Origin: Amphritea opalescens
GTDB taxonomy: Bacteria; Pseudomonadota; Gammaproteobacteria; Pseudomonadales; Balneatricaceae
Reading direction: 5' to 3'
DNA length: 64,000 bases
NCBI RefSeq assembly: GCF_003957515.1
Contig: NZ_RQXW01000017.1
Coordinates: forward strand, 21,993-85,992
Translations under genes and position numbers: made by a program
Shown here: positions 44,491-54,153 of the stretch, piece by piece
How the letters are laid out: every line of letters begins with the position of its first letter
How positions within the stretch are numbered: position 1 is the first letter of the stretch
Notes under the pieces: model-generated
Database searches by the model: none
What the model was told of the DNA's origin: nothing
Seen by the model: only the letters and a program-made list of their open reading frames with translations

Positions 44491-45312
44491 ATGCAAAGCA
44501 CTCGTACAACGCATAGCGCTGCAGATAACTGGCAAAAAGACCTTGCTGCCCTTATCGATACCACCCGCTTACCTAGCTTCAGCAGCATGCTGGAAAAGTT
44601 TCTCGCCAGCCAGTGTCATTTCGACTCGATGTTGGTCGTGACCTTTAAAAAAGCCCTTAAGCCTATCATTATCCACCCGACCGATCCGGCCGAGCAAAGC
44701 CTGACGCTCCACAACTACCTCAACCGAGCGTATATCCTCGACCCCCTGTTTAATGCGATCCAGAGTGGCACACTCGGCGAAGGCGTTAGCCGCCTGATCG
44801 ACATCGCCCCCGACAGTTTTGAGACCACCAAGTATTATCAAAGCTGCTATAAAGAGTTTGACCTGATTGATGAGATCAACCTCGTCATCGAGCTAGCCCC
44901 TAAAGTCAGCTGCGCCATCTCACTCGGCCGCCGTAGCAGTCGAGGCACTATCACCCGGGCAGAACTGACTCGTCTGAATGCCATCTACCCGATCATCAAG
45001 TCGATCATTCGGCAGTTCTGGTTATCTCAATCACAAGAATTCGTTCAATATGAGAAATCAGAAGGCGCGATGAACCAAGCGATCAGCACCTTTGGTAGCG
45101 GTGTGTTAACGCCCCGCGAGCAACAGATTGCGGGGTTGATCTTACAAGGCCACTCGTCCAAAGCGATCGCCAACCTCTTGGAGATCAGTTTAGGTACGGT
45201 TAAAGTCCATCGCAAAAACATCCACACTCGGCTAAACACCTCAACCCAGTCCGATATCTTTACCCTGTTTCTTGCCCATCTAAAAGAGCTAGACCCAACG
45301 GCCAGTATTTAG
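44491..45312 (+). CDS. LuxR-family solo regulator
   Basis: 273 residues. An N-terminal sensor of about 180 residues, not clearly an acyl-homoserine-lactone domain, is followed by a LuxR HTH (VLTPREQQIAGLILQGHSSKAIANLLEISLGTVKVHRKNIHTRL). GAGG lies 8 nt before the ATG at 44491; the frame open to 44374 adds a hydrophobic stretch. No synthase gene is nearby. Its sensor resembles that of the LuxR protein at 62281 (both have ..YLLDPFY/YILDPLF and a DGFK/DSFE segment). Given its place after the aminotransferase, it may sense a polyamine product; this is inferred. Confidence 0.87.
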   Translation: MQSTRTTHSAADNWQKDLAALIDTTRLPSFSSMLEKFLASQCHFDSMLVVTFKKALKPIIIHPTDPAEQSLTLHNYLNRAYILDPLFNAIQSGTLGEGVSRLIDIAPDSFETTKYYQSCYKEFDLIDEINLVIELAPKVSCAISLGRRSSRGTITRAELTRLNAIYPIIKSIIRQFWLSQSQEFVQYEKSEGAMNQAISTFGSGVLTPREQQIAGLILQGHSSKAIANLLEISLGTVKVHRKNIHTRLNTSTQSDIFTLFLAHLKELDPTASI

Positions 45313-45369
45313 AGACTCTCGATGTAAACGAGCTCTATTCATGCACCCAAGCGGCATTTGAGGCAACAG

Positions 45370-45397
45370 ACAGCCCGACAAAGGCGACGGCTGTTTT
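45370..45397 (+). terminator. Terminator after the LuxR gene
   Basis: ACAGCC pairs with GGCTGT around CCGACAAAGGCGAC, followed by TTT. Confidence 0.7.
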
Positions 45398-45399
45398 AT

Positions 45400-45450
45400 C
45401 CCTCAACCAAATCTCTCAACTAAATCCCTCAACTAAATCCCTCAACCAAT
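45400..45450. repeat. 13-nt tandem repeat, four units
   Basis: Units CCCTCAACCAAAT, CTCTCAACTAAAT, CCCTCAACTAAAT and CCCTCAACCAAT (last one base short). Between the convergent LuxR and reductase genes. The unit is close to that at 55913. Confidence 0.9.
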
Positions 45451-45460
45451 AGACTAAACA

Positions 45461-46120
45461 CTAGGGAGCGTTTCGTTCCGCAGGGCTAGTTTTAAAATCG
45501 CTAAGCATCCTGTGAGGGCCAACCTCGCTGCGATGCACTTGCGCCGCCTGAGCCCACCACATCAACTGCATCAACGTCCGATCAAAATAATCAAACCAAG
45601 AGGCTTGATCCTCTCCCGTTTGCATCGACCCATCTTCGACAAAAACCTCCTGTGCTTTAGGTATATGGATCATCGCCGACACCGGCAAGCAGCCTAGCTC
45701 TGCAAGGAATGTCCGCATACCAACCGCCGCCCGCATGCCACCCCACTGCCCAGCCGAATAGGTCAGGATCGCGCTTGGCTTATAGGCAAACAACGAACTA
45801 CCAAAATGGTTTAATAGGTTAGCCAACGCCGGACTCATTGAGTGGTTATATTCGGGACTAATCATAATATAACCATCGGCGGAGGCTATCTTCTCGGCCA
45901 ACTCATTTAGCGGTGCAGGGGCTCGGTTTTTTGCGTAGGCAAAATGCGGTTTAAACACAGGCTCTAGCGGATAATCTAAAGCGTCCACCAGCTCAACCTC
46001 ATGTTCATCGTAACGCTCTGTTAAGCATTCAAGACAGGCTTTAGCCACGCGCAACCCTAAGCGGGCCGGCCTCGGCGGCGTGCTATCGCGCACCGTCCCC
46101 AAAAACACCAAAAACTTCAT
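45461..46120 (-). CDS. NADPH-dependent FMN reductase-type flavoprotein
   Basis: 219 residues with a flavodoxin-like fold. GTVRDSTPPRP near residue 8 forms the FMN phosphate loop, and ISPEYNHSMSPALANLLNHF is the conserved PEYN motif of the NADPH-dependent FMN reductase family. QWGGMRAAVGMRTFLAELG follows. The product may reduce FMN, quinones or azo compounds. It is alone on the minus strand with no evident link to its neighbours. Confidence 0.88.
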   Translation of the reverse strand: MKFLVFLGTVRDSTPPRPARLGLRVAKACLECLTERYDEHEVELVDALDYPLEPVFKPHFAYAKNRAPAPLNELAEKIASADGYIMISPEYNHSMSPALANLLNHFGSSLFAYKPSAILTYSAGQWGGMRAAVGMRTFLAELGCLPVSAMIHIPKAQEVFVEDGSMQTGEDQASWFDYFDRTLMQLMWWAQAAQVHRSEVGPHRMLSDFKTSPAERNAP

Positions 46121-46593
46121 TTATCGCGCTCCTTTAATGATATAGCTGAGCAGACACCCCTGACGTACAGCCCCAAAATACGGCCATAACCGAAAACAGA
46201 GTAACGCCAGTCAATAGCCTAAACGGTTTGATTAAGGGGTAGACGCCATTAAATCATGCCAGCGACAGACTCCGCTCAGCATCCGTTATACCGCAACTAG
46301 CGCCCTGCGAGCAACGCCCATAAATATGACGAAATGGACTCAATAATCACACAAGGGATAGAACGATCAAGTGGGATAAAAACTGCAACGATTGCACATC
46401 ATGGGTGACGTAGACAAGCGGCTTCAGGAAGTTCGGACAAGAGAGGAGAGATAGGAATATAAATATTGCTTAAGCGAACAGGCTCTAACATAGGCGACGG
46501 ATGCCAAGCTTAACCTGACATCCGCCCTATATCTCAGCCCTGATAGACAATGATATCTGCACGAACATACTCGATACAGACAAACTCATTGCT
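46121..46593. other. Intergenic stretch
   Basis: 473 nt without a gene. The only structure I find is a CGGATG (46499-46504) with CATCCG (46520-46525) hairpin beyond the bdhA end, lacking a U-tract. Confidence 0.4.
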
Positions 46594-47367
46594 TTACTGG
46601 GCGGTATAACCCCCGTCAATAACAACCGCTTGACCGGTAATACCTCGTCCTCGCCCACTGGCTAAAAACAAGCAGTAATCAGCCACTTCACGGGACTCAA
46701 GCAGGCGCTTCTGCGGCACCAAAGGATAAATAACTTCCTCAAGCACTTTCTCCAAGGGGACACCCCGCGTTTTAGCGAGGTCATTCAGCTGTCCGCGCAC
46801 TAACTCGGTATTCACATAACCAGGGCACAAAGCATTGACCGTAATGCCATGTTCAGCGCCTTCTAACGCCGCCACTTTGGTTAAGCCTATCACCCCATGC
46901 TTAGCAGAGTTATAGCCAGCTTTACCCGCAAAACCAACCAATCCATTAATGGACGCCAGGTTGATGATGCGTCCGCCTTTTTGCTGCTTCATCACAGGAA
47001 AAACCCGTTTAATCGTCAGAAAAGGCGCCACCAGCATGATATCTAACAACTTGCGATAACTAGACGATGGAAAGTCTTCTATCGGTGCAACATGTTGTAT
47101 GCCCGCATTATTGATCAGCACATCTAGGCCGCCAAACTGCTCCACCACTTGATCGATGGCTGCATTAAGACCCTCTTCATCGGTCACATCACAGGCAACA
47201 CCGATACGATCAGGGCCTGCACCGCCCAGAAGGTCTAATGCCTCAGCAAGCGCTTGCTTATCGAGATCAAGAATAGCAACGCTATCCCCCTCCTCTAAAA
47301 AAGCACTCGCAACCTCAAATCCAATCCCTTTAGCGCCGCCGGTAATAAGAACTCGTTTTCCAGCCAT
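46594..47367 (-). CDS. bdhA: 3-Hydroxybutyrate dehydrogenase
   Basis: 257-residue short-chain dehydrogenase. The glycine motif TGGAKGIGFEVA (near residues 9-20) binds NAD; INNAGIQHVAPIEDFP is characteristic of 3-hydroxybutyrate dehydrogenases; active residues are in NLASINGLVGFAGKAGYNSAKHG (Ser-Tyr-Lys). It oxidises D-3-hydroxybutyrate to acetoacetate. GGAGAAG lies before the ATG at 47367. It is the last gene of the dctP-Q-M-bdhA unit (35 nt after dctM). Confidence 0.92.
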   Translation of the reverse strand: MAGKRVLITGGAKGIGFEVASAFLEEGDSVAILDLDKQALAEALDLLGGAGPDRIGVACDVTDEEGLNAAIDQVVEQFGGLDVLINNAGIQHVAPIEDFPSSSYRKLLDIMLVAPFLTIKRVFPVMKQQKGGRIINLASINGLVGFAGKAGYNSAKHGVIGLTKVAALEGAEHGITVNALCPGYVNTELVRGQLNDLAKTRGVPLEKVLEEVIYPLVPQKRLLESREVADYCLFLASGRGRGITGQAVVIDGGYTAQ

Positions 47368-47402
47368 ATTCTTCTCCGTTTTATTAATAACGTTTTTTAC
47401 TC

Positions 47403-48743
47403 TCATAAAAGCCCTGGTAGCCAAAGGACAATGGCGGGAAAAACAATACAGAGTACTAAGCCTGTCACCTGTAACAGTACATAAGGAATAATCGATCGAT
47501 AAATAGTGGTTATTTTAACACTGCTATCGGTCACACCTTTTAAGTAAAACAGCGCATAGCCAAAAGGCGGTGTTAAAAAGCTAGTTTGCAGGTTGATCGC
47601 CATCAGAATAGCAAACCAAACCAATGTCGCCTGGGTCGACATACCGAAATCCAACAAGCTAATCACCGGTAACAACAAAGGCAAAACAACATAACTGATC
47701 TCTATCCACTCTAAGAAAAAGCCGAGAACAAAAATCATTAACATGATGGATAGAAGCAAACCATAGGGACCTAACCCTATCGAATCCACAATATCCATGA
47801 TGAGATAGTCGCCACCAAGCTTTTTGAAGATAAGACTAAAAGCGGTTGCCGCGACAACAATAAAGACAATCATCGCCGTACTTTTAGAGGTGTCATAACA
47901 CACATCTCGCAAAGTGGCGTAGTCCAGTTTGCTCGCAAAGATAGCTAAAAATATAGCACCCAACGCGCCGATGGCAGCGGCTTCTGTTGGTGTCGCAATA
48001 CCCATCATAATAGAGCCTAGTACGGCCACCATAAGGAAGACAGGACCAACAAGATCTCTTAGCAACGCAAGCGGTAACGGTGTGGTATCCGCATCTAAAT
48101 CATCCGGATCGGCCAACGGCATCCACTCTGGTTTAAGCCAACCCATAAAGAGCAAGAAGGCGATATACAACACACCGAGCATCAAGCCGGGAATCAGTGC
48201 CGCCTTAAACAGGTCGCCGACCGACACCTGCATAATCGACCCCATTAACACCAACATAATGGAAGGTGGTATCAAGATACCCAAGGTACCCGAAGCGGCC
48301 ACAACGCCTAAAGCCATCTCTTCCTTGTAATTTTGCTTGAGCATAACCGGCAGCGCCAACATACCGAGCATCACCACGGAAGCACCAACGATACCGGTAC
48401 TCGCCGCCATGACGACACCGAGTAAGGCAACCGATATAGCTAGCCCGCCACGCACCTGACCAAAGAGCCGTTGCAAGGTCAATAATAGACGGCTAGCGAC
48501 GCCTGATTTTTCGAGCATCAAGCCCATAAAGACGAACAGTGGAATAGCGATATACAGCCAGTTTTCAACCACTCCACCAAAAATACGTGAGCCCATAATA
48601 CCGAGATAAGGCAACGGGACATCAGCGACCAGAGAGAAAATAATACTAAGACCGCCCAACACAAACGCAACGGGATAGCCTGTAAAAATACCGATTAACA
48701 GACAGACTACCATCAATATAGGCAGCATATATTCAATGAACAT
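47403..48743 (-). CDS. dctM: TRAP transporter large permease
   Basis: 446 residues, about 12 helices. It has FIEYMLPILMVVCLLIGIFTGYPVAF, GASVVMLGMLALPVML, GTLGILIPPSIMLVLMG and LQTSFLTPPFGYALFYLKG, close to the DctM subfamily that handles larger or 2-oxo/hydroxy acids. AAGGAGCC precedes the ATG at 48743. It overlaps dctQ by 11 nt. Confidence 0.93.
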   Translation of the reverse strand: MFIEYMLPILMVVCLLIGIFTGYPVAFVLGGLSIIFSLVADVPLPYLGIMGSRIFGGVVENWLYIAIPLFVFMGLMLEKSGVASRLLLTLQRLFGQVRGGLAISVALLGVVMAASTGIVGASVVMLGMLALPVMLKQNYKEEMALGVVAASGTLGILIPPSIMLVLMGSIMQVSVGDLFKAALIPGLMLGVLYIAFLLFMGWLKPEWMPLADPDDLDADTTPLPLALLRDLVGPVFLMVAVLGSIMMGIATPTEAAAIGALGAIFLAIFASKLDYATLRDVCYDTSKSTAMIVFIVVAATAFSLIFKKLGGDYLIMDIVDSIGLGPYGLLLSIMLMIFVLGFFLEWIEISYVVLPLLLPVISLLDFGMSTQATLVWFAILMAINLQTSFLTPPFGYALFYLKGVTDSSVKITTIYRSIIPYVLLQVTGLVLCIVFPAIVLWLPGLL

Positions 48744-49344
48744 GGAAAGGCTCCTTCGTTGCTCGTGTAGGATCCAAGACAATTGAAAGACTATAGAAAA
48801 CTCGGCCCAACGCATTTAAGGCCAAAAAGACTAGGGCAACCGACAAAGCACCTTTAATAATATAGCGGTCAGTCAAGCCACCAAAATTTGATTGCTCGCC
48901 TGAATTAAAGCTCATCATCACTTGCGGCCAATACAGATAAGCAACCATCAAGCAGAAAGGAATTAATAGGAACAGATGGCCAATCACATCAACTAGATGC
49001 TGACCTCTTGGGGAAAAACGATGATATAACAGATCTACCCGTACATGAGAATTGGTATGTAACGCGTAGGTTGATGAGAAAAGTACAAGAAAGCCATAGA
49101 GGTACCACTGTAGCTCTGTCGCTGAATTGATCGTGAAGGCATTTTTAAAAAGAAACACCTCACTGTCCCAACGCAACAGCTCATTCATACCCAAGACATT
49201 CATGATAATCGTTGTCATGACCGCGGCGATGACTGCTAAAACGAGCCAGCTAGTCAACCGTCCCACCCAAACTCCCACCCCGATGAGGGGTTGGGAGATT
49301 TGATGCAGGGCCGCCGCCACTTTTACGTGAACGGCGTCTGTCAT
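48733..49344 (-). CDS. dctQ: TRAP transporter small permease
   Basis: 203 residues, four helices, longer than the DctQ at 23365 as is common in this subfamily. Conserved HTNSHVRVDLLYHRF lies after helix 2. AGGAGC precedes the ATG at 49344, which overlaps the dctP stop (TAATG), implying coupled translation. Confidence 0.9.
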   Translation of the reverse strand: MTDAVHVKVAAALHQISQPLIGVGVWVGRLTSWLVLAVIAAVMTTIIMNVLGMNELLRWDSEVFLFKNAFTINSATELQWYLYGFLVLFSSTYALHTNSHVRVDLLYHRFSPRGQHLVDVIGHLFLLIPFCLMVAYLYWPQVMMSFNSGEQSNFGGLTDRYIIKGALSVALVFLALNALGRVFYSLSIVLDPTRATKEPFHVH

Positions 49345-50384
49345 TATTTTAGCTCCTGTAGGTCGTACCATCCATCAATCAATTTAGCATGCGCCATCAA
49401 TGACTCATAAGCTTCTTTAAAGCTTGGATTAGTCGCCATCTCTTCAGCCAGCACTTCATTCCAAGCGCCTTCTAGCTCAGTCAATGTTTCATCATTAAAG
49501 CGTCTAACTTCAAAGCCTTCTTTCTTCTCCATTCGAGCAATCGCACGCATCTGCTCTGGTGGTGAAGAGGTCATAGACCAAGCTAAGGTTGACTGACAAG
49601 CTGTTTGGAACTGTTGCTGCTGCTTCTCACTATACTTAGCCCAAACATCTTTGTTGATGATCAGAGAGAACCAACTTGCAGACTGATGCCAGCCTGGGAA
49701 GTAGTAGTATTTGGTAATGTCGTTAAAGCCCATTACTTCATCTACCTGAGGAACAGAGAACTCTGCACCGTCAATACGACCCCGTTCCAGTGCTAGGAAT
49801 ATCTCACCACCTGGCACTAGCTGAGTTGAAGCACCGAATTTATTAAGTACACGCGCACCTAGACCTGAGATCCGGAAACGTAAACCATCAAAATCACTTG
49901 CTGAGTTAATTTCTTTGTTATAGAAACCACCGGTTTCCTGTGGTGATACAAAACAAGGCAGGACCTTAATATTGTAATCATCATAGGCCGCCTGAACGAA
50001 TTTCTGACCATCACCTGCCCACATCCATGAAGCAAAGGCCTCAGGTGAAGGACCAAACGGTAGTGCGCCGTAAAGGTTTAGCAGCGGAATAGTACCCGCC
50101 CAGTAGCCCATCCAATCCCAACCCGCATCAATGGCACCCGTAGAGACCGCATTGAATACTTCAAAAGCAGGTACGAGATCACCTGGTTCGTGTACACGGA
50201 ATTTGATTTTACCGTCAGAAGCGACATTGATCTGTTTACCCATATACTGGGCACCGGCACCAAGGAAGTTATTTGTCGCGAACGTACTAGCCACATCAAT
50301 ACTTTTTGGACCATCAGCCACTGCGGATGTCGATAGAGCTATCGTCGCAGCCGCTATTGCAGCAACCAAATGCTTTTTAATCAT
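49344..50384 (-). CDS. dctP: TRAP transporter substrate-binding protein, TakP-like
   Basis: 346 residues with a signal peptide (MIKKHLVAAIAAATIALSTSAVA). The mature part resembles the TakP-type receptors, with GAIDAGWDWMGYW, GLRFRISGLGARVLNKFGA, GRIDGAEFSVPQVDE and FPGWHQSASWF. These commonly bind 2-oxo or hydroxy acids; with bdhA in the operon, 3-hydroxybutyrate is a sensible guess. The start at 50384 is preferred over 50393 by the ribosome site. Confidence 0.9.
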   Translation of the reverse strand: MIKKHLVAAIAAATIALSTSAVADGPKSIDVASTFATNNFLGAGAQYMGKQINVASDGKIKFRVHEPGDLVPAFEVFNAVSTGAIDAGWDWMGYWAGTIPLLNLYGALPFGPSPEAFASWMWAGDGQKFVQAAYDDYNIKVLPCFVSPQETGGFYNKEINSASDFDGLRFRISGLGARVLNKFGASTQLVPGGEIFLALERGRIDGAEFSVPQVDEVMGFNDITKYYYFPGWHQSASWFSLIINKDVWAKYSEKQQQQFQTACQSTLAWSMTSSPPEQMRAIARMEKKEGFEVRRFNDETLTELEGAWNEVLAEEMATNPSFKEAYESLMAHAKLIDGWYDLQELK

Positions 50385-50454
50385 GATCTGCATCCTAATT
50401 TTTTATGATTATTCTAGGAACTGCTCACCTTTTTCGTGGCAGCCTTTTACATAG

Positions 50455-50470
50455 AGCAACACTCAAGCCA
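50455..50470 (-). promoter_or_regulatory. Sigma-54 (-24/-12) promoter of the dctPQM-bdhA operon
   Basis: Minus strand TGGCTTGAGTGTTGCT matches TGGCACGN4TTGCW at all GG/GC spacing positions, with two changes in the -24 half (TT for AC). It lies 71 nt before the dctP ATG. Confidence 0.82.
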
Positions 50471-50555
50471 ACCATAAAAAAATATATGAAAATCAAAAGC
50501 TTACAAAAATAACGCTATTTATACTGAGACAGTACTCTAAAAAACAGCCCATTAA

Positions 50556-50627
50556 TTCCGGATTTCCGGAAAATTAAGTCTTAATCGACGCCAAAGCGCC
50601 TAGCCACGCATGTCCGGATATCCGGAA
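50556..50627 (-). promoter_or_regulatory. Two upstream activator palindromes (TCCGGA-N2-TCCGGA)
   Basis: Site A, TTCCGGA-TT-TCCGGAA, at 50556-50571; site B, GTCCGGA-TA-TCCGGAA, at 50612-50627, whose core TCCGGATATCCGGA is a perfect palindrome. Centres are about 101 and 157 bp upstream of the sigma-54 promoter, typical enhancer distances, and 56 bp from each other. The activator gene ends about 280 bp further on. Confidence 0.82.
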
Positions 50628-50909
50628 CAATTCCTAAAATCAGGAAAACATACGGGTTATGCCTTATTTTATTGCTTAAGCATCCTCATTTCACCGCATT
50701 ATCAGCCAAATAGCCGAAAAAACGCCGCTTCTTGAAGTATTAAGCCCGCGAGAAAATCCGTTAACAATCACTGTGAAGTTTTGATAGAAAGATGAAAAGA
50801 TGACAGCCATGACGAGCGGATGGCACCTAGACAACCATCCGGAGCCAAACAGACAAACATGGGTTGATGGCGATTAGCCTTTTCTGACGCGTAACCGCCT
50901 TAATGAACA

Positions 50910-52307
50910 TCAATGATCGAACGATTCACCGGTGAGTTGATAGCGGACTAACTTGTCATAAATCGTTGTTTTGCCAATACCCAACACCTTCGCGGCCCGC
51001 TGACGATTCCCCTTACACGCCACCAGCGTCTGCTCAAGAATCTCTTTTTCGGCTAACGCCAAGCGCTCCTTTAAGGTTCCCTGCTCTAAGTGCTGATCAA
51101 TAAGCTCAATGCCGTCGGTTAACGCGGCAGGCAGTGCTTGTAAAGAGATCTTATAACCCTGACTCAGATAAAATGCCGATTCAATCGCATTTTCCATCTC
51201 ACGCACATTACCTGGCCAAGCATATTCCAGCATCCGCGTTAAAGCATCGACGGTTAATTTTGGCGCTCTACGACCGGTACGACCTGCTAAACGGGTGAGA
51301 AAGTGCTCAGCCAGTGCGGGAATATCTTCGCGACGATCCCTCAGTGGCGGCAGCTCAACGGAAACAACATTGATACGATAATAGAGGTCTTCACGAAACT
51401 CATTGACCTCTACGAGTTTTTCCAACGGCTGGTGCGTTGCCGTCACCAAGCGCACATCGATTTTCACTAAACGGTTAGAGCCCACCGCTTCAATCTCTCG
51501 GTCCTGCAATACCCGTAGTAGCTTGGCCTGCATACTTAATGGCATATCGCCTATCTCATCAAGAAACAGGGTGCCTTTATTCGCTAATTGAAACTTGCCC
51601 TGTTTGCCGCCCCGCTTGGCTCCCGTAAAAGCCCCCTCTGCATAACCAAACAACTCAGACTCCAGCAGATGCTCAGGAATAGCAGCACAGTTGATCTTAA
51701 TAAAGGGCCCTTTGGATCGTTCCGATAATAGATGCAGTGCATGGGCGTATAACTCTTTACCGGTGCCCGACTCTCCTCGAATCAATACCGAAGCATCACC
51801 ACCCGCCACTTTCTTGATTTTTTCATTTACATTTTGAATCGCAGGGCTGCGCCCTATCAGATCATTGATATGATAATGGGCACCGGTTTGCTCTTTATCG
51901 AGGGCGCGACGGTAATAGTCTAAGTCTGAGACAAGGGCCTTGATTTGGGTATTTATCTGCTGCCATTGATGGGTATCGTGATATACCACAAAACCGATAG
52001 CACCAATCACCTCCCCTCCTCGACGAATAGGGTAACGGTTGGCGATCATGTGCCGCCCGCGTATCTTCTGTAACTTAGATAGCTCTTTTTTTCCGCTTTT
52101 AAGCACTGAATGCATACGCGTATTTTCAATCACATCAACGACCTTATGCCCATAGGCATCCTCTCGTTTGATGCCAAGGAACTGTGCATAGGGTTGATTA
52201 ATAAATTGAATGTTCGCCTCATGATCAACCACAACAACCCATTCATCTAAGGCATCTAAAGCTAGATTTAAACTATCAAGGTCTCTGTTTAAAGAAATAT
52301 CCATCAT
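50910..52307 (-). CDS. Sigma-54-dependent activator with PAS sensor (HbcR-like)
   Basis: 465 residues. A PAS domain (about 20-125), then AAA+ with Walker A GESGTGKE near residue 190, an exact GAFTGA loop (GYAEGAFTGAKRGG), LFLDEIGDMP and FREDLYYRINVV. The C-terminal Fis HTH reads GNRQRAAKVLGIGKTTIYDKL. The gene layout matches the Pseudomonas HbcR-bdhA arrangement, in which a sigma-54 activator controls 3-hydroxybutyrate use. The start is uncertain: ATG at 52307 or 52304 without a good ribosome site, or a GTG at 52403 preceded by AAGG. Confidence 0.88.
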   Translation of the reverse strand: MMDISLNRDLDSLNLALDALDEWVVVVDHEANIQFINQPYAQFLGIKREDAYGHKVVDVIENTRMHSVLKSGKKELSKLQKIRGRHMIANRYPIRRGGEVIGAIGFVVYHDTHQWQQINTQIKALVSDLDYYRRALDKEQTGAHYHINDLIGRSPAIQNVNEKIKKVAGGDASVLIRGESGTGKELYAHALHLLSERSKGPFIKINCAAIPEHLLESELFGYAEGAFTGAKRGGKQGKFQLANKGTLFLDEIGDMPLSMQAKLLRVLQDREIEAVGSNRLVKIDVRLVTATHQPLEKLVEVNEFREDLYYRINVVSVELPPLRDRREDIPALAEHFLTRLAGRTGRRAPKLTVDALTRMLEYAWPGNVREMENAIESAFYLSQGYKISLQALPAALTDGIELIDQHLEQGTLKERLALAEKEILEQTLVACKGNRQRAAKVLGIGKTTIYDKLVRYQLTGESFDH

Positions 52308-52668
52308 TTGACTCGGTAGAATACAGGCGGTTAAAGGTTTGACGTCATGGTCAACGCTAGAGATCCAAAAAGCGGAGCCGGTATCGCGCTTGCCACGCAG
52401 CACGCCCTTCAGATCAAAACGATAATTCTAACCTACTCGAAAAAAGAAAACCTAAGTGATTAACCCAGACAGCCTTGATCAAGAGTCACCTCAATAACAG
52501 GTTAACCGATACGCGCACTAACAGGCTAAGACCGCATCTTAAGATCAAGCCTTGCTGTTTTCGCGCCATAAAAAAAGGCCGATGCATTAACATCAGCCTT
52601 TTAAATCATTGAATGCTGCCGAAACGACGCTTAACAACCGCTGTCATCCCGACGATATAATTTTCGCC
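52308..52668. other. Gap between the PAS activator and puuC
   Basis: 361 nt holding the activator's promoter region (part may encode an N-terminal extension if the GTG at 52403 is used) and, at the right, the puuC terminator. I find no further gene. Confidence 0.4.
52570..52602 (-). terminator. Terminator of the aldehyde dehydrogenase gene
   Basis: Minus strand AAAAGGCTGATG pairs with CATCGGCCTTTT (G-U tolerated) and continues into T residues, about 65 nt after the stop. Confidence 0.85.
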
Positions 52669-54153
52669 TTACAAACGGATCAATACATTCTTAATGTCGG
52701 TGTATTTTTCCAGTGCATGCAAAGACTTATCACGACCGTTACCCGAGGCTTTAACACCACCGAATGGTACCGTGGAATCACCTTCACCCCAGGTGTTGAC
52801 CCAGACCATGCCACTTTCAACCTTGCGGCTAACCCGATGAGCACGAGAGAGATTTTGCGTCCAAACAGCCGCACCTAGTCCATAAGCAGAATCATTGGCC
52901 AGCGCGATCGCTTCCTCCTCCGTTTCAAATTCACATACCGCCAACACCGGCCCAAAGATCTCCTCTTTCACAAAGGTCATCCCGTTGTGGGCGTTATCAA
53001 CAATCGTCGGCTTAGCAAAGAAACCTTTGCCTTCTTGATATTCCGGCACACCACCCATGATGACCTGCCCACCCTCTTCCTGAGCCGAACGAATATAACG
53101 TTCCACCGTAGCCAGCTGGGTGCTATCGACCATCGGCCCCATCGTGGTAGCAGGGTCCAATGGATCACCGGGCTGAAAATGCGCCGCCGCCTCAACCAAG
53201 GCGGCAACAAACTCCTCTTTGATGCTTTTATCGACATACAAACGGGAGCAAGCGATGCAGACCTCACCCTGATTGCAGAATATCGCTGCCGCAGAGGCCG
53301 CCGCTGCCGCTTTAATATCCGCATCGGCAAATACCAAATTGGGTGACTTACCACCGGCTTCTAACCACACCCGTTTCATGTTGGATTCACCGGCATAGCC
53401 CATCAGCATACCGGCCACTCGGGTTGATCCGGTAAACGCCAAGACATTCACATCCATATGCAGTGCCAACGCCTTACCAGCCGTATGACCAAAACCCGGC
53501 AACACATTCAATACGCCCGCAGGAATACCCGCTTGTACCGCAAGCTCCGCTAAACGCAGGGCGCTTAGAGGGGATTTTTCAGACGGCTTTAGTACCACCG
53601 AATTACCCGCAGCCAACGCCGGCGCGATTTTCCAACTCACCATCAATAATGGATAGTTCCAAGGTGTAATGGCCCCAACGACACCCACCGGCTGATGATG
53701 AATCATGGCCAGCGTGTCATGGCCTGTCGGAGCGATTTCTCCATAGACCTTATCGATGCTTTCAGCGGTCCAGCGAATGCAGTCGATCGCATCGGGCACA
53801 TCGATGGTGACCATCTCAGAGATCGATTTTCCCATATCGAGGGTGTCCAACAGGGCAAACTCATCTTGGTGTTGCTCAATAAGATCTGCCCAGCGGAGCA
53901 TCACTTTTTTCCGGTCCCGTGGGTGCATCTCGGACCAAGTACCGCGACGAAACACCTCACGGGCAGCCGTTACCGCGAGATTAACGTCAGCCTCATCACA
54001 ACTGGCAACATGCGTTAACACTTGCTCCGTTGCGGGGTTAATACAGGGAAAGGTGTCACCACTTTGCGCCGACTGAAACTCACCATTAATATAGGCCTGA
54101 TGATGAAAGGTCAGGGTTTCACTCTGGGCTTGCCATTCAGCATAGCTTTTCAT
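52669..54153 (-). CDS. puuC: Gamma-glutamyl-gamma-aminobutyraldehyde dehydrogenase
   Basis: 494-residue aldehyde dehydrogenase. ITPWNYPLLMVSWKIAPALAAG is the family nucleotide-binding start, the catalytic Glu is in WLEAGGKSPNLVF and the nucleophile Cys in FCNQGEVCIACSRLYV (near residue 296). The SGNGRDKSLHALEKYTDIKNV tail is typical of PuuC/AldH. It would oxidise the aldehyde from PuuB to gamma-glutamyl-GABA with NAD(P)+. It stands alone, divergent from the outer membrane protein gene and about 24 kb from the puuA-puuB pair. Confidence 0.9.
   Translation of the reverse strand: MKSYAEWQAQSETLTFHHQAYINGEFQSAQSGDTFPCINPATEQVLTHVASCDEADVNLAVTAAREVFRRGTWSEMHPRDRKKVMLRWADLIEQHQDEFALLDTLDMGKSISEMVTIDVPDAIDCIRWTAESIDKVYGEIAPTGHDTLAMIHHQPVGVVGAITPWNYPLLMVSWKIAPALAAGNSVVLKPSEKSPLSALRLAELAVQAGIPAGVLNVLPGFGHTAGKALALHMDVNVLAFTGSTRVAGMLMGYAGESNMKRVWLEAGGKSPNLVFADADIKAAAAASAAAIFCNQGEVCIACSRLYVDKSIKEEFVAALVEAAAHFQPGDPLDPATTMGPMVDSTQLATVERYIRSAQEEGGQVIMGGVPEYQEGKGFFAKPTIVDNAHNGMTFVKEEIFGPVLAVCEFETEEEAIALANDSAYGLGAAVWTQNLSRAHRVSRKVESGMVWVNTWGEGDSTVPFGGVKASGNGRDKSLHALEKYTDIKNVLIRL

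Noticed and set aside
44491..45312. Quorum-sensing pair
   Set aside because: No LuxI-type synthase in the window and the sensor region is not clearly an autoinducer domain.
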